This document shows positions 40,872 to 53,626 of a DNA stretch of 64,000 nucleotides, piece by piece; the first letter of the stretch is position 1, and each line of letters starts with the position of its first letter. Location: contig CM038046.1 in the NCBI GenBank assembly GCA_021397845.1, positions 62,576,021 through 62,640,020 of the forward strand, in the 5' to 3' direction. Under the pieces are notes generated by a model. The model was not told the origin of the DNA. It saw only the letters and a program-made list of their open reading frames with translations, and searched no databases. The stretch comes from Areca catechu. Taxonomy: Eukaryota > Streptophyta > Magnoliopsida > Arecales > Arecaceae. A program made the translations under genes and the position numbers.

Positions 40872-43298
40872 TGTTGGGTTCTGGTGCAACGCAGCGGAAG
40901 TGTGATTTCAAAAATGAAACTAAATTCACACCAAAAACCCTAAAACAGGAACTCCTTAAACAAGACTAGATCATATGACAAACATATCTATGTAAATTAG
41001 GATTAAGGTACCAACCTGTAATCGCTAATTCCAACAAAATTTGATGTTGAAGAGGCTAATTGATTTCACCAGGCGTCCAAGTGTCCGCCCTCCGATGGTG
41101 ATCCACACAGAGTAATGATCAAGAAAACTCTATCTTCTTTTCAATGGTTCCTTCTATTGAGTTCTTCTTCCTAGAACTCAATTGCTTGGACTATGGCTTG
41201 AATTCCTCCACACAAGAGCTTGCCTCCATTTCCTTGACCTCTTCTCCTCCTTCCACTAAGACCTTGGCCCTTTAGACACCCTTGTCTTGAAGAAAAGATC
41301 TTGTCCTAAGAGGACATAGGCTTGTCTTAAGTTGGAGGAGAAATTAAGACAATGATGTCTTAATGTAAGAAAGAAAGGAACAAATCAAAACTCCTTTCTT
41401 TCCTTTACCGTCGGAGACTTTTACTCTTATTCTTGTTCAGTAATAGAGTTTCGACAGAGGTGTACTCTGTAAAGGAAACAGTGCAAGAGCAAGAAAAGAA
41501 TAAAAGAGTCTTTAGGAGAGGAAGAAGGAATAAAAGAAAAACACATAACCCAAGTTCTGATCTTTCCTACCCCTTAAATAGTTTTCAGAGAGGCGCCTTC
41601 AAAACTCTCCGTAAACTCCATCTCACACCCTTCTCAATTTCTCATGCCCCATCCTCCCATCTCACGGCCTTCCAGATTAAATCCCATGGCTTTTCGTAAA
41701 GAAAAAATCGCGGTGTTTTAAAAGGAAAGGGGTCGCGACTTTTCATCTCCGAAGAGATGTTATTTCGTGCGCCCGGGAGGAAACAGTGACTTTTGTCTTT
41801 CTTAAAAGACTTCCAGCCGTTGGATTCCCATCCAAAGGAGGGTATGTGAGGCGCTAATTTTAAGAAAAGAAGGCCACCCCATCTTAAATCATCGGAGAAT
41901 TAAGCGGGGCACGCCTAAGAGTCCATGCTCCATGGACTCTTCCAAATGGCACGCTAAGAGTCCATAAGCGCATAGACTCTTGGCTTTTGGCATGAAAAAT
42001 GAAAAGGGGAAGGTGGGGAGGCTAGCCTAGTTACATTGCTAGCCAATAGGGTTAGCCATAATCCCTATTTTCATAATTAAGGTCTAATTAGGTCCAATTA
42101 GAACCTAATTTGAACCAATCCGGAACCCTAATTCGAATCCGATTCGAATAGAAGCTAGGGTTTGCAACACCTGCTAGAGTGTTATCCTGCAAAGATGATT
42201 TAATCACAAATTAAAATCTTGATCAATCCTCTTAAGTGTTTGACCCATTGGGTTCCACATCTAGCCAGCAGTGGGTTCGAATACAAGTTGACCTAATTTG
42301 ATTAGAACTCTTTCTAATCGATTTAGATCAAATCGGGCTTACCCGATTTGATCAATTAGGACTCTTCCTAATAAGTGATCTTTGAATTTGATCAACCCAC
42401 AAGACAAGATTGACGTCTAGCAACGTGTCATGTCTACCCGGAAGATATGAAAATTCTGGTGAAATACCAAAATTACCATTCAGTAGAGAGTTACAGTACA
42501 ATTAAATTTTTCGATCAGCCTGCACCCAAAATATAACTATGGATATAGATATATGTCAAATCCAATATTATATTTATTTCTAGCCCAATCTTATATTGAT
42601 GATTCAATTATCTTGATATTAGAAACCATCTCTAATATCTTTACTTTGATCAAAGATTCCCTGAATCTTCATCCGATTGTTAACTAGCTGGATGCAATCT
42701 CCTCTTACCAAGAGTGATCGATTCCTTGTTGACCTACTCATTACCTTCATATCCAATTCACCATTCCCAGTATCAATCCTGTGCATGACTCAGTGTCATG
42801 ATTAGGATTGAACCAAAGCATGGGTTCATGTACATAAGGTACTTATGGCAGTCTCAGGTCAAAGGATTACTTGTACCACTCCCACTATGAGAACCTTCTA
42901 TTGACATGTAGCTAAGACTCCATTAGATGTTCTCAAGTTGGATCATATCAGTGAACTCATTCTCCAATGAGCACCCACATCCAAGTATTAGTGTGATACA
43001 CAAGTGACTGTGAGAGCAGTCACCCTTTCCAGTATACATGGGATGTGCTAGTCTTACCGGAAAACCCTGATCCCCTACTCAGGGTTCCTTTGACTAGGAA
43101 TACTTTAGATTAAGGTTTTAAGATTTTAGGTCTCACTGGTATGATCTCATCATAACCCTTAAATCATAGCCCTAATCTATGGGGTTCATCATATAAAATA
43201 CAGTGTATGCTAAAAATAATGCCTTTATTTAGAATATTGTCAATTACAATGGTTTGGGAGATACAACATAGATTGGCTTGTAGGACATATCCCTTTCA
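40872..43298 (-). repeat. B 3' LTR
   Basis: The LTR reads TGTTGGGTTCTGG to CCCTTTCA on the plus strand. It is closely similar to 48389-50815 and to D's 5' LTR. Confidence 0.94.
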
Positions 43299-44959
43299 AT
43301 CTCCCACTTGCACTAAATCCAATCGCCTTTAAATCTTAATCCCATACACTCGAAGTGGCGATCAAAATCTCGCTGTGGTAGAGCCTTAGTGAACGGGTCT
43401 GCTACATTGTTCTTTGTATCAACTCTATTTATGTAGACATCTTGTATCTCTACTATTTCTCGGACGAGATGGAAGCGTCTCAGAATGTGCTTGTACTTAT
43501 GATGAGCTCTTGGTTCCTTAGCTTGAGCAACATCCCCAGTGTTGTCACAGTAAAGTGGCACTGGGTTTTCAATTTCAGGAACAACACCCAACTCTGTGAT
43601 GAACTTCTTCATCCAGACTGCTTCCTTGGCGGCTTCACTAATAGCTATGTATTCTGCCTCTGTGGTTTAGTCAGCTACAGTCTGTTGCTTGGTACTCTTC
43701 CAACTCACTGCTCCACCATTTAGGGTAAAAACATATCCCGAAATGGATTTGCTATCATCAGGGTCTGATTGAAAACTAGAATCAGAATAAGCTTCTAGTT
43801 TAAGATCAGAACCACCATAAACAAGAAAAATATCCTTAGTCCTTCTTAGGTACTTAAGAATATTTTTAACTGCTTTCCAATGATCCTATCCTGGATCAGC
43901 CTGAAACCTACTGACAATGCCTAAAGCATATGCCATATCAGGCCTCGTACATAACATGGCATACATTATGGACCCTATTGCCGAAGCATAGGGTATAGAA
44001 TTCATTCTATTTCTTTCTTCAGGTGTCTTAGGAGACATCCTTTTAGAAAGATGTATGCCTTGACTCATAGGAAGATAACCTCTTTTACTTCCATCCATGC
44101 TGAATCTTTTCAGCACTAAGTCAATGTACCTAGATTGGGATAAACCTAGCATCCTCTTAGATCTATCTCTATAGATCTTAATACCTAGTATATAGGATGC
44201 TTCTCCCAAATCTTTCATGAAAAACTGGTTTGATAGCCAAACCTTGACTGATTGCAACATTGGGATATCATTCCCAATGAGGAGTATGTCATCTACATAC
44301 AGAACAAAGAAGACTATGGCACTCCCACTAGTCTTCTTATAAACACAGGGTTCATCCACATTTTTGATAAAACCAAACCTTTTAATAGTTTCATCAAAGC
44401 GGATGTTCCAACTCCTGGAAGCTTGCTTTAATCCATAAATGGATATCTTTAGCTTGCATACTTGATTAGGTTTATTCTTTGAAATAAAACCTTCTGGCTG
44501 TGACATGTAGACTTCTTCCTCAAGGAAACCATTGAGGAATGCAGTTTTCACATCCATCTGCCAGATCTCATAATCGTGGTATGCTGCTATAGTAAGTAAA
44601 ATCCGAATTGATTTGAGCATGGCAACAGGTGAGAATGTTTCATCATAATCAATTCCCTATTTTTGTCTAAAACCTTTAGCCACTAATCTGGCTTTATAGG
44701 TTTCAACTTGGCCATCAGCCCCAATCTTTTTCTTATAGACCCATTTGCACCCAATAGGATTAACACCCTCTGGTGCATCAACCAAGGACCATACTTGGTT
44801 TACATACATAGAGTCTATTTCGGATTCCATGGCTTCTTGCCATTTATCTGAATCAGTACTCAAGATAGCTTCCGTATAGGTCAGAGGTTCATCCTTTTGA
44901 ATGACTTGGGCTTCATTATTTTCAATAATAAACCCATACCTCTCAGGAGCCCGTGGCAC
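43299..44959 (-). pseudogene. B RT and RNase H
   Basis: The RT entry has KARLVAKGFRQK, then TAG at 44657-44659, then the palm with DVKTAFLNGF and the YVDD site. Stops interrupt RNase H: GAG to TAG in FQADPG near 43885, and TCA to TAA near 43669. YCDNTGDVAQAK and HHKYKHILRRFHLV are readable, and the frame ends GDWI at about 43313 before the polypurine tract. Catalytic residues are otherwise kept. Confidence 0.93.
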
Positions 44960-46279
44960 TCTATCAGACCTACGGGGAGGAGTTTTGTGTTCTGGTTCTG
45001 TCCTAACTATATGTTCTAATGGTTAAGAATTGTCTATATGTGTTTCTTGTACTTCTCCAAGTTCAATAGTTCTACCATTGCCCTTTTCTAAAATGAACTC
45101 CTTTTCTAGAAAAGTGGCATGCCTGCTGACAAAAATCTTTTGTTCAGTAGGATGGTAGAACAGATATCCTCTACCTTCTCCAGGATATCCTACAAATAGA
45201 CATTTTTCCGCTCTAGGTTCCAACTTATATCCAAAATTTCTTTTAACATAAGCTGGACATCCCCATACCTTAAAATATTTAAGATATAGTTTCTTTCCAC
45301 TCCAAATTTTATATGGAGTACTAACAACGGATTTAGAAGGTACCTTGTTCAGAATGTAAACAACAATTTCTAGGGCATGACCCCAGAAGGAAATGGATAA
45401 ATTTATGAAGCACATCATGGATCATACCATATCTAATAAGGTACGATTCCTCCTTTCAGCTATACCATTTAGCTGTGGTGTATAAGGAGGGGTCCATTCA
45501 GAAAGAATTCCATTAACTTTAAGATAGTCTAAAAACTCCGTGGATAAGTATTCTCCTACTCGATCAGAACGAAGAACTTTAATAGTTTTCCCAGTTTGTT
45601 TTTCGACCATACTTTGATACTCCTTAAATTTATCAAAGGCTTCAGATTTATGTTTCATAAGATACACAGATCCGAACCTAGATAAATCATCTGTAAAAGT
45701 GATAAAATATGAGTATCCTCCTCTGGCCTGAGTTGTCATTGGATCACATACATCAGTATGTATAAGTCCTAATAACTCAGTTGACCTTTCTCCATGTCCA
45801 GTAAATGGAGTCTTGGTCATCTTACCCATGAGACATGATTCGCAAGTTCCTAATGATTCATACTCGTAAGGATCAAGGAATTTTTCTTTGTATAACTTGC
45901 TTATCCTAGACTCATTAACATGTCCAAGTCGATGATGCCAAAGTAAAGTATCATTAAAGTCTTTTCTTTTTCTTTTATTATTGACATGAAAAACACTATC
46001 ATTGGAAGAAAGAGTTAAGAGCCCATTGCTAAATATGCCAGAACAAATAATTTTATTAGATAACATTATCGAGCAACCAGTGCTCGTTACATCCAATACA
46101 TATCCTTGTTTTAATAACAAAGGAATAGATATAATGTTCCTAATAATCTTTGGCATATAGTAACAATTTTCTAACTCCAAGATCTTTCCTGAAGGCAACT
46201 TCAGAATATAGGTCCCTACAGCTTCTGCTTGGATGATATCACCACCAGCACCGTAGAGATTGAAGTCACCTTCCTTCAA
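44960..46279 (-). pseudogene. B protease end and integrase
   Basis: The frame has the protease tail (YILKLPSGKILELENCYYMP), the HHCC domain (HHRLGHVNESR, CESCLMGK) and the core with LIHTDVCDP, RSDRVGEYLS and LNGIAERRN. A TGA at 45419-45421 replaces a CGA arginine, and a TAA near 45025 ends the C-terminal part (KVWGCPAYVKRNFG, KGNGRTIELGEV). Confidence 0.92.
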
Positions 46280-47224
46280 TACTTTAAGCTTGTGGAGGTC
46301 CTACAAATATTTGCATATTTGGTAACCACAAGCGGTATCCAATACCCAAGTATTTGATATAGACGAATTTAATGTCAATATAGTATGTATCTCATACATA
46401 CCTTTTGGTGCATCTACCGCACCAGGCTTCACAGTTGCAAGGTAAGCCTTGCAATTCCTTTTCCAATGTTCCGCTTTGCCGCAAAAGAAACAGGTTGACT
46501 GTTTTGAGGCCTTCTTTCCTTTCTTGTTCTTATTGATGCCACCCTTAGGGTTTAGCCTTCTATTAAAATCCTTTTTGCCTGATTTCTTCTTATTGGTCTT
46601 ATCAACAAGAAGAAGTGGAGCCTTTTCTTTCTTAATGTGGCTCTTTGCTGTTTTTAACATATTTAACAGCTCAGGCAATGAAGTGTTCAGTTTGTTCATG
46701 TGATAATTCAAGACAAACTGAGAAAATGACTCCAGGAGTGATTGCAGGATTAAATCCTGATTCAGCTCCCCATCCATAATAAACCCTAATTGACCCAATC
46801 TGGTGATTAAGTCAATTACCTTCAGAACATGATCCTGAATGGATGTTCCCTCTATCATCCTAGCATGGAATAACTGCTTAGATATTTCATATCTAGCAGT
46901 TATGCTTTGTTCTCCATAAAGCTCTTTTAAATTGAGCATTATGGATTGAGTATCCATGCTTTCATGCTGCCTCTATAACTCATTGGTCATAGAGGCCAGT
47001 ATGATACACTTGACAGTGAGGGAGTCATTCTGCCACATTTTGTATGTGGCCATATCTTCCTATATGGCATCATCCCCTACTGGATTAAGACTAGGGGTAT
47101 CAAGAATATAAGAAAGTTTTTCTGAACTTAGTACAATCTTTAAGTTTCTCAACCAGTCCACATAGTTTAGACCAGTCAGTTTGTTGGTATCTAAGATACT
47201 TCGCAGTGATAATAAAGATGCCAT
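46280..47224 (-). pseudogene. B gag, zinc knuckle and protease start
   Basis: The start ATG at 47224 matches those of A and D. Stops lie near 47062 (GAG to TAG) and at 46973-46975 (CAG to TAG). The frame then continues through the Gag domain, the lysine-rich tail and, unlike A and D, straight on through a CAG at 46499-46501 into the zinc knuckle CFFCGKAEHWKRNC. The protease motif WVLDTACGYQIC follows. The end near 46300 is a stop after CKYL. Confidence 0.92.
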
Positions 47225-48374
47225 TTATCTACATTTAATAAAGAACAATACATAAGCAAACAACCATGAAATGACTTACATAATTAAATTAGGTCTTTAA
47301 TTTAATTATGTCTCCCACTATTTTATCAAAAAATCATAGCCCTCACTATGATAATCGAGAAGAACCCTGATCGATTTTTCTTAGTGAGATTGAGATCCTA
47401 ATAACTTATAAAAGATCTTGCAGATAACACAACAAATCTTTTATAAGCTCAAAGGTAGGAAACTCTTCCAATTATATCTTATATAATTCTCAAAAATAAC
47501 TTGGCCTCTAGAACATTATAAGTCTTGCAGAAAACATAACAAACCATAATGTTCTAGTTAAGTCAAGACCCTTTCATTTCTATACAGTCAGTACTCAAAT
47601 ATAATGCCCTTACAGATAACACAACAAGGCATTATACTGAATATACTGTAAGCATATTTATGCACTAGACTAATATTATGTCAATCATCATATTAGGTCT
47701 TGCAGATAACACAACAAACCTAATGTGGTTCATAACACAATAATGATCCAGCATGAAGGAAGGCCAATATATAGTATTTTTAACACTAAGCATTTTAGTC
47801 AAGATTTAAATATAATCAAATCGGCCAGGCAAGTAGAAGAGATGTGGGAGTCCCCCCGTTGCTTTCTTAGACACCAATAAAAATTGGCCAGGTCAGTCAA
47901 CGGAACCAATTAAAAACCATAATTCTCTTTACCTTCCCAGAACCACCTTTCTAGACACCGAATGATCAATTGTTCATCATGACTAGTGATGCTTATTAGT
48001 TAAATATACTATGACTTAATATAATTTTAAGAGGAGGGCTTTATAAAATTGCCAGCACATTCAAATAGAACATATCACAATCATATCACTCTGATAAACA
48101 AATATGTGCTAAGTATGTCATCATACTAGGACAACCATTTACCACATAATGGATCCACCCTTATGCCAGGGCAACCTTATTTCAGTATGATGACTTCAAA
48201 ACTAATCATATCCCTATAATAATTAGGGTTTGAGTGAAAAACCCTAACTAGTGGCATACACACAAAAAAAACATATATGCAATAAAAATATGCTAAGTGT
48301 TATAGCATATTAGGACTTAAAAAAAACTAATATGTAACACACAAAATATCATAGATCATAGTCCTAATTAAGGT
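47225..48374 (-). other. B leader with hairpin array
   Basis: Hairpin arms lie at 47405-47416/47436-47447, 47508-47519/47546-47557, 47600-47608/47628-47636 and 47687-47698/47718-47729. The third has 9 Watson-Crick pairs, where D has G-U pairs at the same places. No open frame is seen. Confidence 0.78.
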
Positions 48375-48387
48375 GGCTCTAATACCA
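48375..48387 (-). other. B primer binding site (initiator tRNA-Met)
   Basis: GGCTCTAATACCA matches the D and A sites with one G-to-A change. Confidence 0.85.
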
Positions 48388-48388
48388 C

Positions 48389-50815
48389 TGTTGGGTTCCG
48401 GTGCAACGCAGCGGAAGTGTGATTTCAAAAATGAAACTAAATTCACACCAAAAACCCTAAAATAGGAACTCCTTAAATAAGACTAGATCATCTGACAAAC
48501 ATATCTATGTAAATTAGGATTAAGGTACCAACCTGTAATCGCTAATTCCAACAAAATTTAATGTTGAAGAGGCTAATTGATTTCACAAAGCATCCAAGTG
48601 TCCGCCCTCCGATGGTGATCCACACAAAGTAATGATCAAGACAACTCTATCTTCTTTTCAATGGTTCCTTCTATTGAGTTCTTCTTCCTAGAACTCAATT
48701 GCTTGGACTATGGCTTGAATTCCTCCACACAAGAGCTTGCCTCCCTTTCCTTGACCTCTTGACCTCCTTCCACTAAGACCTTGGCCCTTTAGACACCCTT
48801 GTCTTGAAGAAAAGACCTTGTCCTAAGAGGACATAGGCTTGTCTTAAGTTGGAGGAGAAATTAAGACAATGATGTCTTAATGTAAGAAAGAAAGGAACAA
48901 ATCAAAACTCCTTTCTTTCCTTTACCGTCGGAGACTTTTACTCTTATTCTTGTTCAATAGCAGAGTTTTGATAGAGGTGTACTCTGTAAAGGAAATAGTA
49001 CAAGAGCAAGAAAAGAATAAAAGAGTCTTCAGGAGAGGAAGAAGGAATAAAAGAAAAACACATAACCCAAGTTCTGATCTTTCCTGCCCCTTAAATAGTT
49101 TTCAGAGAGGCGCCTTCAAAACTCTCCGTAAACTCCTTCTCACGCCCTTCTCAATTTCTCACGCCCCATCCTCCCATCTCAAGGCCTTCCAGATTAAATC
49201 CCACGGCTTTTCTTAAAGGAAAAACCGTTGTGTTTTAAAAGGAAAGGGGTTACGACTTTTCATCTCCGAAGAGATGTTATTTCGCGCGCCCGGGAGGAAA
49301 CAGCGACTTTTGTCTTTCTTAAAAGACTTCCAGTCGTTGGATTCCCATCCAAAAGAGGGTATGTGAGGTGCTAATTTTAAGAAAAGAAGGCCACCCCATC
49401 TTAATTCATCGGAGAATTAAGCGGGGCGCGCCTAAGAGTCCATGCACCATGGACTCTTCCAAATGGCGCGCCAAGAGTCCATAAGCGCATGGACTCTTGG
49501 CTTTTGGCGTGAAAAATGAAAAGGGGCGGGTAGGGAGGCTAGCCTAGTTACATGGCTAGCCAATAGGGTTAGCCATAATGCCTATTTTCATAATTAAGGT
49601 CTAATTAGGTCCAATTAGAACCCAATTTGAACCAATCCGGAACCCTAATTCGAATCCGATTCGAATAGAAGCTAGGGTTTGCAACACCTGCTAGAGTGTT
49701 ATCCTGCAAAGATGATTTAATCACAAATTAAACTCTTGATCGATCCTCTTAAGTTTGTGACCCATTGGGTTCCACATCTAGCCAGCAGTGGGTTCGAATA
49801 CAAGTTGACCTAATTTGATTAGAACTCTTTCTAATCGATTTAGGTCAAATCGGGCTTACCCGATTTGATCAATTAGGACTCTTCCTAATAAGTGATCTTT
49901 GAATTTGATCAACCCACAAGACAAGATTGACATCTAGCAATGTGTCATGTCTACCCGGAAGATATGGAAATTCTGGTGAAATACCAAAATTATCCTTTAG
50001 TAGAGAGTTACCGTACAATTAAATCTTTCGATCAGCCTGCACCCAAAATATAACTATGGATATGGATATATGTCAAATCCAATATTATATTTATTTCTAT
50101 CCCAATCTTATATTGATGATTCAATTATCTTGATATTAGAAACCATCTCTAATATCTTTACTTTGATCAAAGATTCCCTGAATCATCATCCGATTGTTAA
50201 CTAGCTGGATGCAATCTCCTCTTACCAAGAGTGATCGATTCCTTGTTGACCTACTCATTACCTTCATATCCAATTCACCATTCCCAGTATCAATCCTGTG
50301 CATGACTCAGTGTCATGATTAGGATTGAACCAAAGCATGGGTTCATGTACATAAGGTACTTATGGCAGTCTCATGTCAAAGGATTACTTGTACCACTCCC
50401 ACTATGAGAACCTTCTATTGACATGTAGCTAAGACTCCATTAGATGTTCTCAAGTTGGATCATATCAGTGAACTCATTCTCCAATGAGCACCCACATCCC
50501 AGTATTAGTGTCATACACAAGTGACTGTGAGAGCAGTCACCCTTTCCAGTATACATGGGATGTGCTAGTCTTACCGGAAAACCCTGATCCCCTACTCAGG
50601 GTTCCTTTGACTAGGAATACTTTAGATTAAGGTTTTAAGATTTTAGGTCTCACTGGTATGATCTCATCATAACCCTTAAATCATAGTCCTAATCTATGGG
50701 GTTCATCATATAAAACACAGTGTATGATAAAAATAATACCTTTATTTAGAATATTGTCAATTACAATGGTTTGGAAGATACAACATAGATTGGCTTGTAG
50801 GGCATATCCCTTTCA
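48389..50815 (-). repeat. B 5' LTR
   Basis: The 2427-bp LTR reads TGTTGGGTTCCGG to CCCTTTCA. It carries the double hairpin near 49433-49505. The open frame 48950-49216 is LTR sequence. Confidence 0.94.
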
Positions 50816-52175
50816 CAGTCTGCTGTTTAGAACTCTTCCAGCTTACAGCTCCTCCATTTAGGGTAAAAATATATCCTGAAATAGATTTGCTATCATTTGG
50901 ATCCGATTGAAAACTAGAATCTGAATAAGCTTCTAGTTTAAGATCAGATCCTCCGTATATCAGAAAATTATCCTTAGTCCTTCTCAAGTACTTAAGAATA
51001 TTTGTCACAGCCTTCCAGTGATCCTCTCCTGGATCAGCCTTACATATACTGGCTATAACTAAGGCATATGCTACATCAGGCCTGGTACATAACATAGCAT
51101 ACATTATAGACCCTACAGCCGAAGCATAAGTTATAGAACTCATTTTATTTCTTTCTTCAGGTGTCTTAGGAGACATCTTCTTAGAAAGATGTATGCCATG
51201 ACCAATGGGCAAGAAACCTCTTTTACTTCCCTCCATGCTAAATCTCTTTAGCACTTGGTCAATGTATCTAGACTAGGATAAGCCTAGCATCCTCCTAGAT
51301 CTATCTCTATAGATCTTGATACCCAGTATATAGGATGCTTCTCCCAAGTCTTTCATGGAAAACTGTTTAGATAACCATACCTTGATTGATTGTAACATTG
51401 GGATATCATTCCCAATGAGGAGTATGTCATCCACATACAGAACCAAGAAAACTATGGCACTCCTACTAGTCTTCTTCTACACACAAGGTTCATCCTCATT
51501 TTTGATAAAGTCAAACTCTTTGACTGTCTTATCAAATCGGATGTTCCAACTCCTGGATGCTTGCTTTAATCTATAAATGGATTTCTTCAGCCTACATACC
51601 TGATTAGGTTTAGTCTCCAAGATAAAACCTTCTGGCTGTGACATATAGACCTCTTCCTCAAGGAAACCATTAAGAAATGTGGTTTTCACAACCATCTGCC
51701 AGATTTTATAATCATGATATGCTGCTACAATAAGCATGATCCAAATAGATTTGAGCATGGCAACAGGAGAAAATGTTTCATCATAATCTATTCCCTATTT
51801 TTGTCTAAAACCCTTAGCCACTAATCTGGCTTTGTAAGTTTCAACCTGGCCATCTGTCCCAATCTTTTTCTTATAGACCCATTGGCATCCAATAGGGTTA
51901 ACACCCTTTGGTGCATCATCCAAAGTCCACACTTGGTTGACATACATGGAGTCCATTTTGGATCTCATGTTTTCCAGCCATCTGTCTGAGTCCCTACTCA
52001 TGACAGCATCCGTATAGGTTAGAGGCTCATCATTTTTAATGATCCGGGCTTCATTATTTTTAATAATGAACCCATACCTCTTAGGTGCATGATGCACCCT
52101 ATCAGACCTATGGATAGGAGTGGTGCGTTCTGGTTCTATACTAACTATGTTATCATTTGGTTGAGATATATCCAT
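50816..52175 (-). pseudogene. A RT and first part of RNase H
   Basis: The minus strand reads the RT entry (NPIGCQWVYKKKIGTDGQ, KARLVAKGFRQK), then TAG at 51795-51797, then the palm domain. The palm's first catalytic aspartate is replaced by valine at 51690-51692 (QMVVKTTFLNG where related copies have DVKT). YVDD is retained. Another stop lies near 51477. The connection region and EAYSDSSFQSD of RNase H are readable down to the junction with B. Linker residues before RT (PERTTPIHRSDRV) are present. The copy is inactive. Confidence 0.92.
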
Positions 52176-53626
52176 TTGTTGATCTTCTTCAAGTTCAATA
52201 TTTCTCCCACTGTCCTTTTGTAGGATGAACTCTTTCTCCAGAAAAGTGGCATACCTACTAACAAAAACTTATTGTTCAGTAGGGTGGTAGAACAGATATC
52301 CTATACTATCTTTAGGATATCCTACAAATAGACACTTATCTGCTCTAGCATCCAGCTTATGTCCAAAATTTCTTTTGACATAGGCTGGACATCCCCATAT
52401 CTTAAGATACTTAAGATTGGGTTTCTTACCCCTCCATATCTCATATGGAGTGCTAGAGACAGATTTAGATGGTACTCTATTTAAGATATTAGCAACGGTT
52501 TCCAAGGCATATCTCTAGAAGGAAAAAGGTAACTTTGTGAAGCACATCATGGACCGTACCATATCTAATAAGGTACGGTTCCTCCTTTCAGCAACACCAT
52601 TTAATTGTGGTGTGTAAGGAGGGGTCCATTCAGAGATAATCCCCTTTTAAGGTCATCAAGAAACTCGGTGGATAAGTATTCACCTCCTCGATATGATCGA
52701 AGGATTTTAATACTTTTCTCCATTTGTTTCTCTACCATACTTTGATACTCTAAAAATTTATCAAAGACTTCGGACTTATGTTTCATAAGATACACAAATC
52801 CGTACCTTGAAAAATCATCAGTAAACGTGATGAAATAAGAGTATCCACCCTTGGCCTGAGTTGTCATAGGCCCACATTCATCTGTATGTATGAGTCCTAA
52901 TAACTTAGTTGTCCTTTCTCTATGTCCACTAAATGGAGTCTTGGCCATTTTACCCATGAGACATGATTCACAAGTTCCTAATGATTCATAGTCATAAGGA
53001 TTAAGAATATTTTCCTTGTATAACTTGCTAATCCTAGTCTCACTAATATGTCCAAGCTGACAGTGCCAGAGTAAAGTATTGTTTACATCATCTCTCTTTC
53101 GTTTGTTACTTACATGAAGTATATTGTCATTAGTGGATAGAGTTAAAAGACCATTGCAAAATAAGCCACAACATATAATTTCATTAGAAAAGCTGATTGA
53201 GTAACCATTGCTCATCACATTCATAGTATAACCTTGTCTAAGTAACAAGGGTACAGAAATGATATTTGAAATGACCTTAGGCATATAGTAACAATCTCTC
53301 AGCTCTAAAATCTTCCCCGAAGGTAACTTCAAGATATAAGTCCCTACGGCCTCTGCTTGGATGGACTCTCCTCCAGCACCGTAGAGCTCGAAGTCTCCTT
53401 CCTTCAATACTCTAAGCCTCCGCAGCCCCTGCAATGATTTGCATATATTATGACCACAGGCGGTATCCAATACCCAAGTATTTGAAATGGAAGAATCCAA
53501 TGACAAAATAGTATGAACTTCTTTCATACCTTTTGGTGCATCTGATGCACCAGGTTTCACACCTGCAAGGTAAGCCTTGCAGTTCCTCTTCCAATGACCC
53601 GGCTTGCCACAGTGAAAGCATGTCAT
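52176..53626 (-). pseudogene. A zinc knuckle, protease and integrase
   Basis: It opens with CFHCGKPGHWKRNC, then protease WVLDTACGHNIC and the HHCC domain (HCQLGHISE, then CESCLMGK). In the integrase core the first motif LIHTDECGP is present. The second catalytic aspartate is replaced by tyrosine (RSYRGGEYLS, codon 52691-52693). A frame break near 52650 follows, and a stop near 52268 precedes the C-terminal part (KIWGCPAYVKRNFG). A further stop lies near 52268 in HPTEQ. It cannot be functional. Confidence 0.92.

Larger units (their letters stand above)
40872..50815 (-). mobile_element. Element B: complete but decayed Angela-type copia element
   Basis: The element of 9944 bp has two LTRs of identical length (2427 bp). 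It lies in the RNase H of A with a target duplication CAATC (40867-40871) and CAGTC (50816-50820), one base different. Gag, protease, integrase, RT and RNase H are all present on the minus strand but with about eight stops. Confidence 0.95.

Noticed and set aside
41433..41699. Repeated 88-codon frame (also 48950-49216)
   Set aside because: It is the same LTR position in both B LTRs, so the repeat reflects LTR identity and not a gene family.
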